From Avibacterium volantium_A (GTDB lineage Bacteria > Pseudomonadota > Gammaproteobacteria > Enterobacterales > Pasteurellaceae), in contig NZ_JBMMGT010000025.1 in the NCBI RefSeq assembly GCF_049366555.1, positions 1-37,872 of the forward strand: DNA of 37,872 nt. The letters run 5' to 3'. A model generated the notes under the pieces. That model did no database searches and was not told the origin of the DNA. It saw nothing but the letters and a program-made list of their open reading frames with translations. Both the position numbers and the translations under genes were made by a program. Below, piece after piece: positions 7,851-15,356 of the stretch (the stretch's first letter is position 1; the number at the start of each line of letters is the position of its first letter).

Positions 7851-9192
7851 GCTCATAAGCCTCGCCGTCTGGCAGTTTCATTCGGTGTTGGGTGATGAAA
7901 TCTTGTAGCACGTTGTCCACTTTTTCCATTAAATCTTTATCCCCTTTTAGCTGGAATTTGCCTAGTTCAGCGATGCGATCTTGCGTATCAGGCTTAATGT
8001 TGCCCGCTACAATGCCAGAAAATACACGGCGAAGATTAGCGGCAAGGCTTACTTTGCTTTGATTCATATGCAAATCTAAATTTGCCATATTTTCGTGGGT
8101 TGGGATAAATGGCTGTTGAAATTCAGGATCAATTTTCAATGACCAATTAAAGCCATAAGAATCATTATTTTCATAGCGTAAATGACGAATTTCTTCTATT
8201 GAAGATTTCATATGACGTGCTACTGCCACAGGATCATCAATGATGATTTTATACAAGGATTGCGCTTCTTTCCCTAAGGTTTCGCCAATAAAGCGATCAA
8301 TCGTGGCAAAATAATCCGCACTTTCTTTTGGCCCAGTTAAAATGAGTGGGATAGCTTGCGCTTGATTTTCTGGGTTGAGCTTAATTCCAAGGATATACAG
8401 CAATTCCTCGAATGTCCCAGGGCCGCCAGGGAAGATAATAATGCCGTGCCCCATACGCACAAAGGCTTCAAGACGCTTTTCAATGTCAGGCATAATGATC
8501 AGCTCATTAACAATTGGGTTAGGCGGCTCAGAAGCAATGATTGAAGGCTCGGTGATGCCAATAAAACGGCTGTTTTTATAGCGTTGGTTGGAATGGCCAA
8601 TTGCCGCGCCTTTCATCGGTGCTTCCATCACACCTGGCCCGCAGCCTGTGATGATATTTAATTCACGATGACCTAATTCTAACCCCACCGCGCGACAATA
8701 TTGGTATTCAATTTGATTGATGGAATGACCTCCCCAGCACACCACCAAATTCGGCAATTCGCCCACAATCAAGGCTTTGGCATTACGCAAAATGGAAAAC
8801 ACTTGGTTGGTGATATGCACGCTGTCTTGAATATCGCAAGGATTAATCCGTTGGCTTAGCACATTCACGAACACAATATCACGCAGGACGGCAAAAAGGT
8901 GATATTGAATATTGCGGATAATATGTTGATCCACAAAGGCACTTTCTGGCGGATTGTGTAACTTGAGGGTGATACCACGTTCTGTCGCCACCAGCTCAAT
9001 ATCAAAATCAGGATATTGATTTAATAACTTGCGGCTGTCATCGGTAACCGCACCAGAATTTAGCACCGCAAGCGAGCAGTTGCGATACAGCTGATATAGC
9101 TCGCTTTTGGCTTGCTTGGTGAGCAATTCCACTTCAAGATGCGAGAGCTGTTCCATACTCCCACGAGGATTCACATAATGAATATTTGCCAT
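7822..9192 (-). CDS. ppnN: pyrimidine/purine nucleotide 5'-monophosphate nucleosidase PpnN
   Basis: The 456-residue protein aligns end to end with E. coli PpnN/YgdH (454), which splits nucleoside monophosphates into base and ribose 5-phosphate and is controlled by (p)ppGpp. The central Rossmann LOG domain shows CWGGHSI, TGCGPGVMEAPMKGAA and FPGGPGTFEELLYILG (the PGGxGTxxE phosphate motif, with the catalytic glutamate). Flanking N- and C-terminal PpnN domains are present (SFNWSLKI, FSGIVAGNIK). It is the last gene of a leftward group with queF 9 nt upstream. Length and motifs look intact. Confidence 0.95.
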   Translation of the reverse strand: MANIHYVNPRGSMEQLSHLEVELLTKQAKSELYQLYRNCSLAVLNSGAVTDDSRKLLNQYPDFDIELVATERGITLKLHNPPESAFVDQHIIRNIQYHLFAVLRDIVFVNVLSQRINPCDIQDSVHITNQVFSILRNAKALIVGELPNLVVCWGGHSINQIEYQYCRAVGLELGHRELNIITGCGPGVMEAPMKGAAIGHSNQRYKNSRFIGITEPSIIASEPPNPIVNELIIMPDIEKRLEAFVRMGHGIIIFPGGPGTFEELLYILGIKLNPENQAQAIPLILTGPKESADYFATIDRFIGETLGKEAQSLYKIIIDDPVAVARHMKSSIEEIRHLRYENNDSYGFNWSLKIDPEFQQPFIPTHENMANLDLHMNQSKVSLAANLRRVFSGIVAGNIKPDTQDRIAELGKFQLKGDKDLMEKVDNVLQDFITQHRMKLPDGEAYEPCYEIISYS

Positions 9193-9201
9193 TGCGACCT
9201 C

Positions 9202-10041
9202 CTATTGTCTGGCTAAGCGCACATTGTGCGGCACGGCTTCAAAATTCGAGCGGAACGGATTAATGTCCAACCCACCGCGACGTGTGTAACGGGCGTAAAC
9301 GGTGAGCTTTTCTGGCTGAGCAAAATGCATTAGATCACAATAAATTCGCTCAACGCATTGTTCGTGAAATTCGTTATGCTGACGGAAAGAAACCAAATAG
9401 CGCAATAATTTCTCGCGATCAATCCGTTTCCCCACATAATGAATTTGTAACGATCCCCAGTCTGGTTGCTGAGTGATTAAACAATTTGATTTAAGCAAAT
9501 GGCTCACCAAATGTTCTTCCACCTGTTCTGCGTGCGTGCAATGTTCTAAATAATTGGGATTGAATTGATAATCTCGGATTTCGATATCCTGATCATCAAT
9601 ACAATCTCCTTGCAAGCTGTCAATGAAAGTGCGGTGGTAATTTTGCAAAGAATTTAACCGCACTTTGACTTGCCCTTTGGCGCAATCAGCCAGATCTTGC
9701 TGCAAGAGCTGTTGCACCTGCTCGAAGCTGTCAAAATGGCTTTGATTGAAGCTGTTGAGATAAAGCTTAAAACTTTTAGATTCAATTAAATTTTCACTGC
9801 GGAAATCAATTTCCACGTCCGCAATCGCCACTTGTGGCACGCCTTTGGGATTAAGCCAAGAGATTTCATAAGCCGTCCAAATATCTGCGCCAAAAGTAAA
9901 GGGCTGATTTTCCACAATCCCAAGCTGTGCGCGGTTTAATTGACGCGGCACGGCTTGCAATAAAGTGCGGTCGTAATGTTGTGCATATTTTGTTTCTTGC
10001 CCTAATTTTAAGGCGTGTAAACTTTCGTGGTTGTAATCCAT
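9202..10041 (-). CDS. queF: NADPH-dependent 7-cyano-7-deazaguanine reductase QueF
   Basis: QueF reduces preQ0 to preQ1 in queuosine biosynthesis for tRNA. This is the long (about 280-residue) E. coli type. C187 (SNCLI) matches the catalytic cysteine that forms the thioimide, D194 (QPDWG) the general acid, and ESKSFKLYLNSFNQ the NADPH motif; HNEFHEQ contains the substrate-binding histidine-glutamate pair. The open frame extends upstream, but ATG 10041 is chosen because the family starts here and AGGA lies just upstream. The preceding gene's stop codon overlaps that ribosome binding site, so the two are likely coupled. Three uptake cores lie inside. Confidence 0.95.
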   Translation of the reverse strand: MDYNHESLHALKLGQETKYAQHYDRTLLQAVPRQLNRAQLGIVENQPFTFGADIWTAYEISWLNPKGVPQVAIADVEIDFRSENLIESKSFKLYLNSFNQSHFDSFEQVQQLLQQDLADCAKGQVKVRLNSLQNYHRTFIDSLQGDCIDDQDIEIRDYQFNPNYLEHCTHAEQVEEHLVSHLLKSNCLITQQPDWGSLQIHYVGKRIDREKLLRYLVSFRQHNEFHEQCVERIYCDLMHFAQPEKLTVYARYTRRGGLDINPFRSNFEAVPHNVRLARQ

Positions 10042-10049
10042 ATTTTTCC

Positions 10050-10826
10050 TTATTGCCAGTGCCAAGAAAGGTTGGATACCAATCGGCACTGATCACATTT
10101 AAAATCAAACAGATCAAAGAGCGGTGTTTTTAATGCCCAATTTTTATGACAGCTTGGGCAACGACGTTGTTGTTCGGCTTGCAAACTTTCGCCACCAATG
10201 CGATATAAATAATAGTAAGTTGGAATGCCAGTGTGTTGTTCAATTTCTTGGCATAAGGCATAACCGTGTTTGGATAAATTGCTGTGCAAATCAGAAATTT
10301 CAGCAATGGCTTGGCTTTCTAGGGCGGTGCCGTTCATTTGTAACTGATCGCAAGCCTGCCAATTTTCTTGCCATTTAATGAGATCTAAACTCAAGTGCGG
10401 TGCATTTTTGAAAAATTTATACAGTGGAATAGGCAAGTTATCATCGCCACTGTGCAACGGTGAGCAAGATTGCAAATAGGTAGTGTAAAGCACCTGCCAG
10501 CTTGGTCGCTCGCCTTGATAAGTGAGATCAGAATTTAGGTCATCAGCAATCACTTGAAAACTATCAAAATTTATCCCCGCACGTTGTGCCACATCTAAGG
10601 CATTTTGTACCACTGAATTATTAAATTCGGGCAACAGGCTTTGTTGTTCGGGGCAAACCACTCGCACAGCAATGCCTTGCTGGTTTTCTAATTCAGCGTG
10701 AAAAAGGGGAATTTCTCGCCCAAGAATTTGCCCATTATAACGCCATTGTTCAATCACTTGATTAATCAATGGGTAAACCGCATTGTTGGGGTCGGTAAGG
10801 GTAAAAAAAGCTTCAATTAAATACAT
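10050..10826 (-). CDS. DUF2310 zinc-ribbon protein
   Basis: The 258-residue protein belongs, as far as I can tell, to the DUF2310 family of possible nucleic-acid-binding proteins. A C-terminal zinc ribbon is plain: C223-P-S-C226 and C244-D-Q-C247. The N-terminal 200 residues are a soluble mixed domain I cannot assign. No function is known. It is first in a leftward run with queF (8-nt gap, with the stop overlapping the queF ribosome binding site) and ppnN, so a link to nucleotide or tRNA metabolism is possible but is inferred only from position. An uptake sequence is at 10393-10401. Confidence 0.8.
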   Translation of the reverse strand: MYLIEAFFTLTDPNNAVYPLINQVIEQWRYNGQILGREIPLFHAELENQQGIAVRVVCPEQQSLLPEFNNSVVQNALDVAQRAGINFDSFQVIADDLNSDLTYQGERPSWQVLYTTYLQSCSPLHSGDDNLPIPLYKFFKNAPHLSLDLIKWQENWQACDQLQMNGTALESQAIAEISDLHSNLSKHGYALCQEIEQHTGIPTYYYLYRIGGESLQAEQQRRCPSCHKNWALKTPLFDLFDFKCDQCRLVSNLSWHWQ

Positions 10827-10966
10827 TCTCTGCCTTAATTTATAGGAAAGCGATTGCGTTTTTTCGTACTTAGCTTTGTGGTATCATAACGCCTTTGTTT
10901 CTGCACTAAAGGTGAACGCCACATTTTAGGCAGAATAAGATGAGAAAGCAAATTAAGGAATCCACA

Positions 10967-11299
10967 ATGCGTGAACAAACAAAATATCAGTTACAACAAT
11001 TACAAAAAGCAATGGAAGAATTAGCCCTTTGGCAAGCCGTTGCACCTGAAGCGGCGGCATTTGACAGCGTTGAGCCGTTTTGTATCGACACAATGAATGC
11101 GCACGAATGGTTGCAATGGGTGTTTATTCCGAGAATGTATGCCATTATTGAAAGCAACGAACCATTACCGCACAAAATGGCGATTGTGCCTTATATTGAA
11201 GAAGCCTTAAAAGAAAAGGATATTGTGGATGTGCAACGCTTAATTGAGCCGTTGAAAGCCATCGAAGAAATTTGCAACGCTCAAAATGACCGCGCTTAA
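10967..11299 (+). CDS. yqcC: YqcC family protein (DUF446)
   Basis: The 110-residue soluble protein matches E. coli YqcC (109); the conserved core is EPFCIDTMNAHEWLQWVFIPRMY. ATG 10967 is preferred to the upstream in-frame ATG at 10940, because AAGGAA (10955-10960) is 6 nt before it and the family starts at this point. Its function is unknown. It overlaps truC by 14 nt, the same gene pair as in E. coli, so coupled expression with a tRNA pseudouridine synthase is likely. Confidence 0.85.
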   Translation: MREQTKYQLQQLQKAMEELALWQAVAPEAAAFDSVEPFCIDTMNAHEWLQWVFIPRMYAIIESNEPLPHKMAIVPYIEEALKEKDIVDVQRLIEPLKAIEEICNAQNDRA

Positions 11300-12014
11300 T
11301 ATTCTTTACCAAGATGAATATTTGGTCGCGGTGAACAAGCCAGCGGGAATGTTGGTGCATCGTAGCTGGCTTGATCGCCACGAAACCCAATTTGTGATGC
11401 AAACTTTGCGCGATCAAATTGGGCAGCACGTTTTTCCTATTCATCGTTTAGATCGCCCGACATCTGGCGTATTGCTGTTTGCTTTGAATGGGGAAATTGC
11501 CAAATTGTTGTGCGAACAATTTGAACAAAAGCAGGTGGAAAAAAGCTATTTGGCGGTGGTGCGTGGGTATTTGAAAGAGCAGGGCAGAATTGATTATCCG
11601 CTGAGAGTTCAATTAGATAAAATCGCCGATAAATTTGCTCAGCAAGATAAAGCACCGCAAGAGGCGATCACGGATTATGAAGGCTTAAAAACAGTGGAAA
11701 TGCCTTATGGGGTAGGGCGTTATCAAACCAGCCGCTATTCTTTAGTTAGGCTCATTCCACATACGGGCAGAAAACATCAGTTACGTCGTCACTTAAAGCA
11801 TATTTTTCACCCTATTTTAGGGGATACGCAATATGGCGATTTGCATCAAAACCGTGCTTTAACCGAACATACTGGCGTGCAACGGCTAATGTTACACGCA
11901 GAAACGCTTGCGTTTAGCCACCCTATAACAAAAAATCGGTTAAAAATCACCGCACCTTTAGATGAACAATGGCAACGCTTGTTTGAAACTTTTTCTTGGA
12001 ATGGGATCGGGTAA
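11286..12014 (+). CDS. truC: tRNA pseudouridine(65) synthase TruC
   Basis: The 242-residue RluA-type pseudouridine synthase has the catalytic aspartate D56 in HRLDRPTSG, plus LVRLIPHTGRKHQLRRHL and GDTQYGD from the conserved core. It lacks an S4 domain, as TruC does. TruC isomerises U65 in certain tRNAs, and the assignment is strengthened by the yqcC-truC overlap. A near-matS sequence (11780-11792) and a KOPS-like octamer (11710-11717) lie inside. No clean intrinsic terminator follows, only a single uptake sequence at 12080-12088. Confidence 0.92.
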   Translation: MTALNILYQDEYLVAVNKPAGMLVHRSWLDRHETQFVMQTLRDQIGQHVFPIHRLDRPTSGVLLFALNGEIAKLLCEQFEQKQVEKSYLAVVRGYLKEQGRIDYPLRVQLDKIADKFAQQDKAPQEAITDYEGLKTVEMPYGVGRYQTSRYSLVRLIPHTGRKHQLRRHLKHIFHPILGDTQYGDLHQNRALTEHTGVQRLMLHAETLAFSHPITKNRLKITAPLDEQWQRLFETFSWNGIG

Positions 12015-12100
12015 ATGCTCAAAAATAAAAGATGAAACATCAAATGCGTAAAAATACTAGAAATTTCCTAGGAATTTCAAAGTGCGGTGCTTTTTTTCGT

Positions 12101-12129
12101 TTGTTTTTTTGTTAAAGCTCTTGTATAAT
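12101..12129 (+). promoter_or_regulatory. rplM-rpsI promoter
   Basis: TTGTTT (12101-12106) and a perfect TATAAT (12124-12129) are separated by 17 nt. The start should fall near 12136, giving a leader of about 134 nt. Confidence 0.75.
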
Positions 12130-12135
12130 CGCCCG

Positions 12136-12269
12136 ACCCTGTGAATGTGTCGGCTTTCCCACCACACATTATTTTATCGAGATCCACTCGAAGGGGTGCA
12201 GATTGAGATTCATGGTTGTGTTCAAATTTGAACACTGGGTATTAATATTATTTTATTGGTAATTAATTA
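12136..12269 (+). promoter_or_regulatory. structured leader of the rplM mRNA
   Basis: The untranslated leader can form three local hairpins: AATGTGT/ACACATT (12144-12170), CACTC/GGGTG with a GAAG loop (12185-12198), and the 18-nt perfect palindrome GTGTTCAAATTTGAACAC (12218-12235). Only a weak ribosome binding site precedes the ATG, in an AU-rich tract. In E. coli, L13 represses its own operon through the leader. By analogy this RNA may bind L13, but the equivalence of the structures is an inference. Confidence 0.5.
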
Positions 12270-12698
12270 ATGAAAACTTTTGTAGCAAAACCAGAAACGG
12301 TTAAACGCGACTGGTATGTAGTAGATGCGACAGGTAAAACTTTAGGTCGTTTAGCGACTGAATTAGCACGTCGCCTTCGTGGTAAACATAAAGCTGAATA
12401 TACTCCACACGTTGATACAGGTGATTACATCATCGTTATCAATGCGGACAAAGTTGCTGTAACCGGCAAAAAAGAAAGCGATAAAATTTACTACTGGCAC
12501 ACTGGCTATGTAGGTGGTATCAAACAAGCGACATTTAAAGAAATGATTGCTCGCCGTCCAGAAGCTGTGATTGAAATTGCGGTTAAAGGTATGTTGCCAA
12601 AAGGCCCATTAGGTCGCGCAATGTATCGTAAATTGAAAGTGTACGCTGGTCCTAACCACGAACACGCAGCACAACAACCACAAGTTTTAGATATTTAA
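12270..12698 (+). CDS. rplM: 50S ribosomal protein L13
   Basis: The 142-residue protein is identical in length to E. coli L13, with the family blocks WYVVDATGKTLGRLATELA, YIIVINADKVAVTGKK, and GMLPKGPLGRAMYRKLKVY. L13 is an early-assembly protein of the large subunit that binds 23S rRNA. It is the first gene of the usual rplM-rpsI operon; rpsI starts 16 nt downstream. A strong consensus promoter and a long structured leader precede it. Confidence 0.98.
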   Translation: MKTFVAKPETVKRDWYVVDATGKTLGRLATELARRLRGKHKAEYTPHVDTGDYIIVINADKVAVTGKKESDKIYYWHTGYVGGIKQATFKEMIARRPEAVIEIAVKGMLPKGPLGRAMYRKLKVYAGPNHEHAAQQPQVLDI

Positions 12699-12714
12699 TC
12701 ACGAGGTGAGAAAA

Positions 12715-13107
12715 ATGGCAGAGAATCAAAACTACGGCACAGGTCGCCGCAAAAGCTCTTCAGCTCGTGTATTTATCAAACCGGGCAGTGGTAAAATCAC
12801 TATTAACCAACGCGAATTAGACGTTTATTTCGGTCGCGAAACTTCTCGTATGATCGTACGTCAACCATTAGAGTTGGTTGAATTAACTGATAAATTAGAC
12901 CTATACATCACAGTTAAAGGTGGTGGTATTTCTGGTCAAGCGGGTGCAATCCGTCACGGTATCACTCGTGCATTAATTGAATATGATGAAACATTACGTC
13001 CAGCATTACGCGCAGCAGGCTTTGTTACTCGTGATGCTCGTCGCGTTGAACGTAAAAAAGTGGGTTTACACAAAGCACGTCGTCGCCCACAATACTCAAA
13101 ACGTTAA
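12715..13107 (+). CDS. rpsI: 30S ribosomal protein S9
   Basis: The 130-residue protein matches E. coli S9 in length: it begins MAENQNYGTGRRKSSSARVF and ends RRRPQYSKR, the C-terminal tail that reaches the P-site tRNA. The frame is open from a GTG at 12706, but ATG 12715 is the family start and the GAGGTGAG run just before it (12703-12710) serves as ribosome binding site. It is cotranscribed with rplM and followed by a strong terminator. Confidence 0.98.
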   Translation: MAENQNYGTGRRKSSSARVFIKPGSGKITINQRELDVYFGRETSRMIVRQPLELVELTDKLDLYITVKGGGISGQAGAIRHGITRALIEYDETLRPALRAAGFVTRDARRVERKKVGLHKARRRPQYSKR

Positions 13108-13131
13108 TCGTTTCTTATTCAAATGCAGTTC

Positions 13132-13163
13132 AAATGGCAAGTTTTTACTTGCCATTTTTCTTT
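13132..13163 (+). terminator. rplM-rpsI terminator
   Basis: The 11-bp perfect stem AAATGGCAAGT (13132-13142) / ACTTGCCATTT (13147-13157) with a TTTT loop is followed by TTCTTTTC. Confidence 0.92.
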
Positions 13164-13334
13164 TCTAATTTTCTAAATTTCTCAAATCAATCATTTTCAA
13201 GAAAAATTCAATTTATAATCAACAATATAGCACGCTATACAACAAATTTACTTAGCTATTTCCCTATAAATTATGGTAAAATATTCGCCTTTAATTTTAA
13301 TTGATTGACAAGTAACAGGTTAGCGGAGGAATAA

Positions 13335-13973
13335 ATGAGTAGTGCAGCAAATAAACGTTCAATAATGACCCTTTTTTCTAATAAAGATGATATTTATTGC
13401 CATCAAGTCCGTATTGTTTTGGCGGAAAAAGGCGTGCCTTATGAAATGGAAGAAATTGAACCCGGTTCTGTTTCAGAAGATTTAATGGAGTTAAACCCTT
13501 ATGGCACATTGCCAACTTTGGTAGATCGTGATTTAGTGCTATTTAATTCCCGTATTATTATGGAATACCTTGATGAGCGCTTTCCACACCCGCCATTAAT
13601 GCCTGTTTATCCTGTATCGCGCGGTAAAAGCCGTTTATTAATGCTAAGAATTGAACAGGATTGGTATTCTTTATTAAACCAAATTGAGCAAGGTGATGAC
13701 GCTGAAAAAGAGCAGGCTGCCAAACAATTAAAAGAAGAATTATTAGCCATTGCACCAATTTTCAACCAAACTCCTTATTTTATGAGCGAAGAGTTTAGCT
13801 TGGTAGATTGCTATATTGCGCCGTTATTATGGCGTATGCAGAAATTAGGAATTCAATTTACAGGCGCAGGAAGTAAAGCGATTAAAAATTATATGGAACG
13901 CGTGTACCAAAGAGATTCTTTCAAGCAATCCGTAGGCGAAGCAGCACCTAAAAACCTAATGGATGATAAATAA
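13335..13973 (+). CDS. sspA: stringent starvation protein A
   Basis: The 212-residue protein has a glutathione-transferase fold: an N-terminal thioredoxin-like part (about residues 10-88, MTLFSNKDDIYCHQVRIVL, NPYGTLPTLVDRDLVLFNS) and a helical C-terminal part ending with VDCYIAPLLWRMQ. SspA binds RNA polymerase and alters promoter use in starvation and acid stress in E. coli; it is not an active transferase. GGAGGA is 4 nt upstream of the ATG. sspB follows after 12 nt. In E. coli the pair also lies just after rplM-rpsI, so the order is ancient. Confidence 0.96.
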   Translation: MSSAANKRSIMTLFSNKDDIYCHQVRIVLAEKGVPYEMEEIEPGSVSEDLMELNPYGTLPTLVDRDLVLFNSRIIMEYLDERFPHPPLMPVYPVSRGKSRLLMLRIEQDWYSLLNQIEQGDDAEKEQAAKQLKEELLAIAPIFNQTPYFMSEEFSLVDCYIAPLLWRMQKLGIQFTGAGSKAIKNYMERVYQRDSFKQSVGEAAPKNLMDDK

Positions 13974-13985
13974 AAGAGAGTAGTT

Positions 13986-14447
13986 ATGGAACGTAAATTC
14001 TCACCGAAACGCCCTTATGTTTTAAGAGCTTATTATGATTGGTTGATAGACAATGATTGCACGCCGTACTTGGCTGTTGATGCCACTTATGCTGGCGTGA
14101 AAGTGCCTGTTGAATATGTGAAAGATGGGCAGATTGTGCTGAATATTTCAATGAATGCAACAGGAAACTTGCAATTAACCAATGATTTCGTTCAATTTAA
14201 TGCACGTTTTCAAGGCATACCGCAAGAAATCTTTATTCCTATGGGGGCGTTAATTGCGCTTTATGCAAGAGAAAGCGGCGATGGCATTATGTTTGAACCA
14301 GAAGAGTTCGAAGATGATCTTTCTATTCAACAAGATGAAATTAAAGATGAACAACCGTTAAGCTTTGTTGAGGCCGTAGATAAACCTGAAACAACAGAAA
14401 AACCATCGAGTAAGAAATCTTCTCCAAAATTACGTTTTGTTGATTAA
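13986..14447 (+). CDS. sspB: ClpXP adaptor SspB
   Basis: SspB carries ssrA-tagged proteins to the ClpXP protease. The 153-residue protein has the folded tag-binding domain (residues 1 to about 110: SPKRPYVLRAYYDWLIDN, VPVEYVKDGQIVLNIS, ATGNLQLTNDFVQFNARF, IFIPMGALIALYAREN-like block) and then an acidic, disordered linker. The extreme C-terminal LRFVD corresponds to the short motif that docks on the ClpX zinc domain. It is the second gene of the sspAB operon, ends with a strong terminator, and is the last gene before dif. Confidence 0.96.
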   Translation: MERKFSPKRPYVLRAYYDWLIDNDCTPYLAVDATYAGVKVPVEYVKDGQIVLNISMNATGNLQLTNDFVQFNARFQGIPQEIFIPMGALIALYARESGDGIMFEPEEFEDDLSIQQDEIKDEQPLSFVEAVDKPETTEKPSSKKSSPKLRFVD

Positions 14448-14475
14448 TTCTTTGCTGTACTTAATTCCTTTTAAG

Positions 14476-14510
14476 CGCCAGTGCTAAATAAATAGCGCAG
14501 GCGTTTTTTT
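14476..14510 (+). terminator. sspAB terminator
   Basis: CGCC-A-GTGCTA (14476-14486) pairs with TAGCGC-A-GGCG (14493-14503): ten pairs with one G-T wobble and one A/A mismatch, a 6-nt loop, then seven Ts (14504-14510). Confidence 0.9.
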
Positions 14511-15264
14511 ATATTTCTTTATTTAAACAAAATCCTTATTTTTCTCATCTTTACCAATTTTCGCTAGTTATTTTTGTAACGTTGTAACAAATTGATAGGC
14601 AGGCTTTTCCTATATTTTTTAAGACTCAAATCTTAAAGATTTCTTAAATCTCACTAATATTCATTTTATATTCATTGCGAAAATCAAATCTAAATGATCT
14701 CATCATCATAAATCCACTGAAAAGATATTTCATATAAAGAATAACCGAAGAAAAGATTCCAAGTCGAAACATTAAAAACGCCATAAAGATATGCTGTAGG
14801 ATATGACAAAAAATAGCGGTACAAAAGTTACTTTTATATTTATATTATTTAACATAATATACATTATGCGAAATCAGTTATCAGGTTAGCAAAAACTACG
14901 GATTAATAAAATCACAGACTTATACACAGATCACTTTTACTAGTTAAACAAGGTAAAATTAAGGTTTTTGACCACACTGTAACGCTTAGATTTTATGAGT
15001 TACGCACTGTCAATGATGAAATGTAAAGAAAAGTTAAAGAATGACGTAGATTAATATGGTGGTAAAAATAACGCTAGATAAAAATCTAGTCTTGCTTAAT
15101 TGAATTAAAAATCAATGAAACAAAATCTATAATCTTTACGATGATTTTACTTATCTGCTATTTTTGAGAGCTTAAAAACAATAACTGGAATAAGCTTAGT
15201 TAAGCTATTTAATGATTTTCCGCTTTTTAGCCTTACTTTATTAAGGCTAAATGATTGCGCTACG
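14511..15264. other. gene-free AT-rich region around dif
   Basis: No convincing gene is seen on either strand; the longest frames are about 30-45 codons without ribosome binding sites. Besides dif the stretch holds one DnaA-box-like TTATACACA (14920-14928), a palindrome AAAAGTTACTTTT (14823-14835), and small hairpins at 15074-15089 (CTAGAT/ATCTAG), 15193-15206 (AGCTT/AAGCT) and 15227-15250 (TTAGCCTTA/TAAGGCTAA). A stop-bounded stretch of 37 codons (14910-15020, reading ...LLLVKQGKIKVFDHTVTLR...) looks protein-like but has no start and may be a gene remnant or chance. Confidence 0.6.
14847..14874 (-). other. dif: dif chromosome-dimer resolution site (XerCD target)
   Basis: Read on the minus strand, the last 24 of 28 bases (CGCATAATGTATATTATGTT then AAAT) are identical to E. 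coli dif and only three of the first four differ. In window orientation the XerD half is 14847-14857 (ATTTAACATAA), the 6-bp centre 14858-14863 (TATACA) and the XerC half 14864-14874 (TTATGCGAAAT). XerC and XerD recombine here, under FtsK control, to resolve dimeric chromosomes at division. Only one copy is seen, so there is no sign of an element integrated at dif. Confidence 0.95.
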
Positions 15265-15306
15265 CGAAAAATAAAAAAATCGAGCAGTTAGATTACTCGA
15301 TTTTTT
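15265..15306 (-). terminator. sbcB terminator (works on both strands)
   Basis: AAAAAATCGAG (15274-15284) and CTCGATTTTTT (15296-15306) form an 11-bp stem with an 11-nt loop. Read leftward, the direction of sbcB, it is followed by TTTATTTTT. It starts about 50 nt after the sbcB stop. Confidence 0.85.
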
Positions 15307-15356
15307 ATTTTACGCAATTTAGCAAAATTTAATCAGATTGTTACAGCATCACAAGT

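Noticed and set aside
11710..11717. KOPS-like GGGTAGGG pointing toward dif
   Set aside because: A single octamer in the right direction is expected by chance at this length, and I found no matching reverse octamer on the other side.
14644..14772. 42-codon leftward frame in the dif gap
   Set aside because: No ribosome binding site and a biased Met/Phe/Arg composition; not supported as a gene.
14803..14889. 28-codon frame running through dif with a weak AGG upstream
   Set aside because: Too short, low-complexity product, and it overlaps dif; most likely chance.
14920..14928. DnaA-box match TTATACACA in the AT-rich gap, considered as an origin
   Set aside because: Only one box and no repeated AT-rich 13-mers or GATC cluster; the dif site shows this is the terminus.
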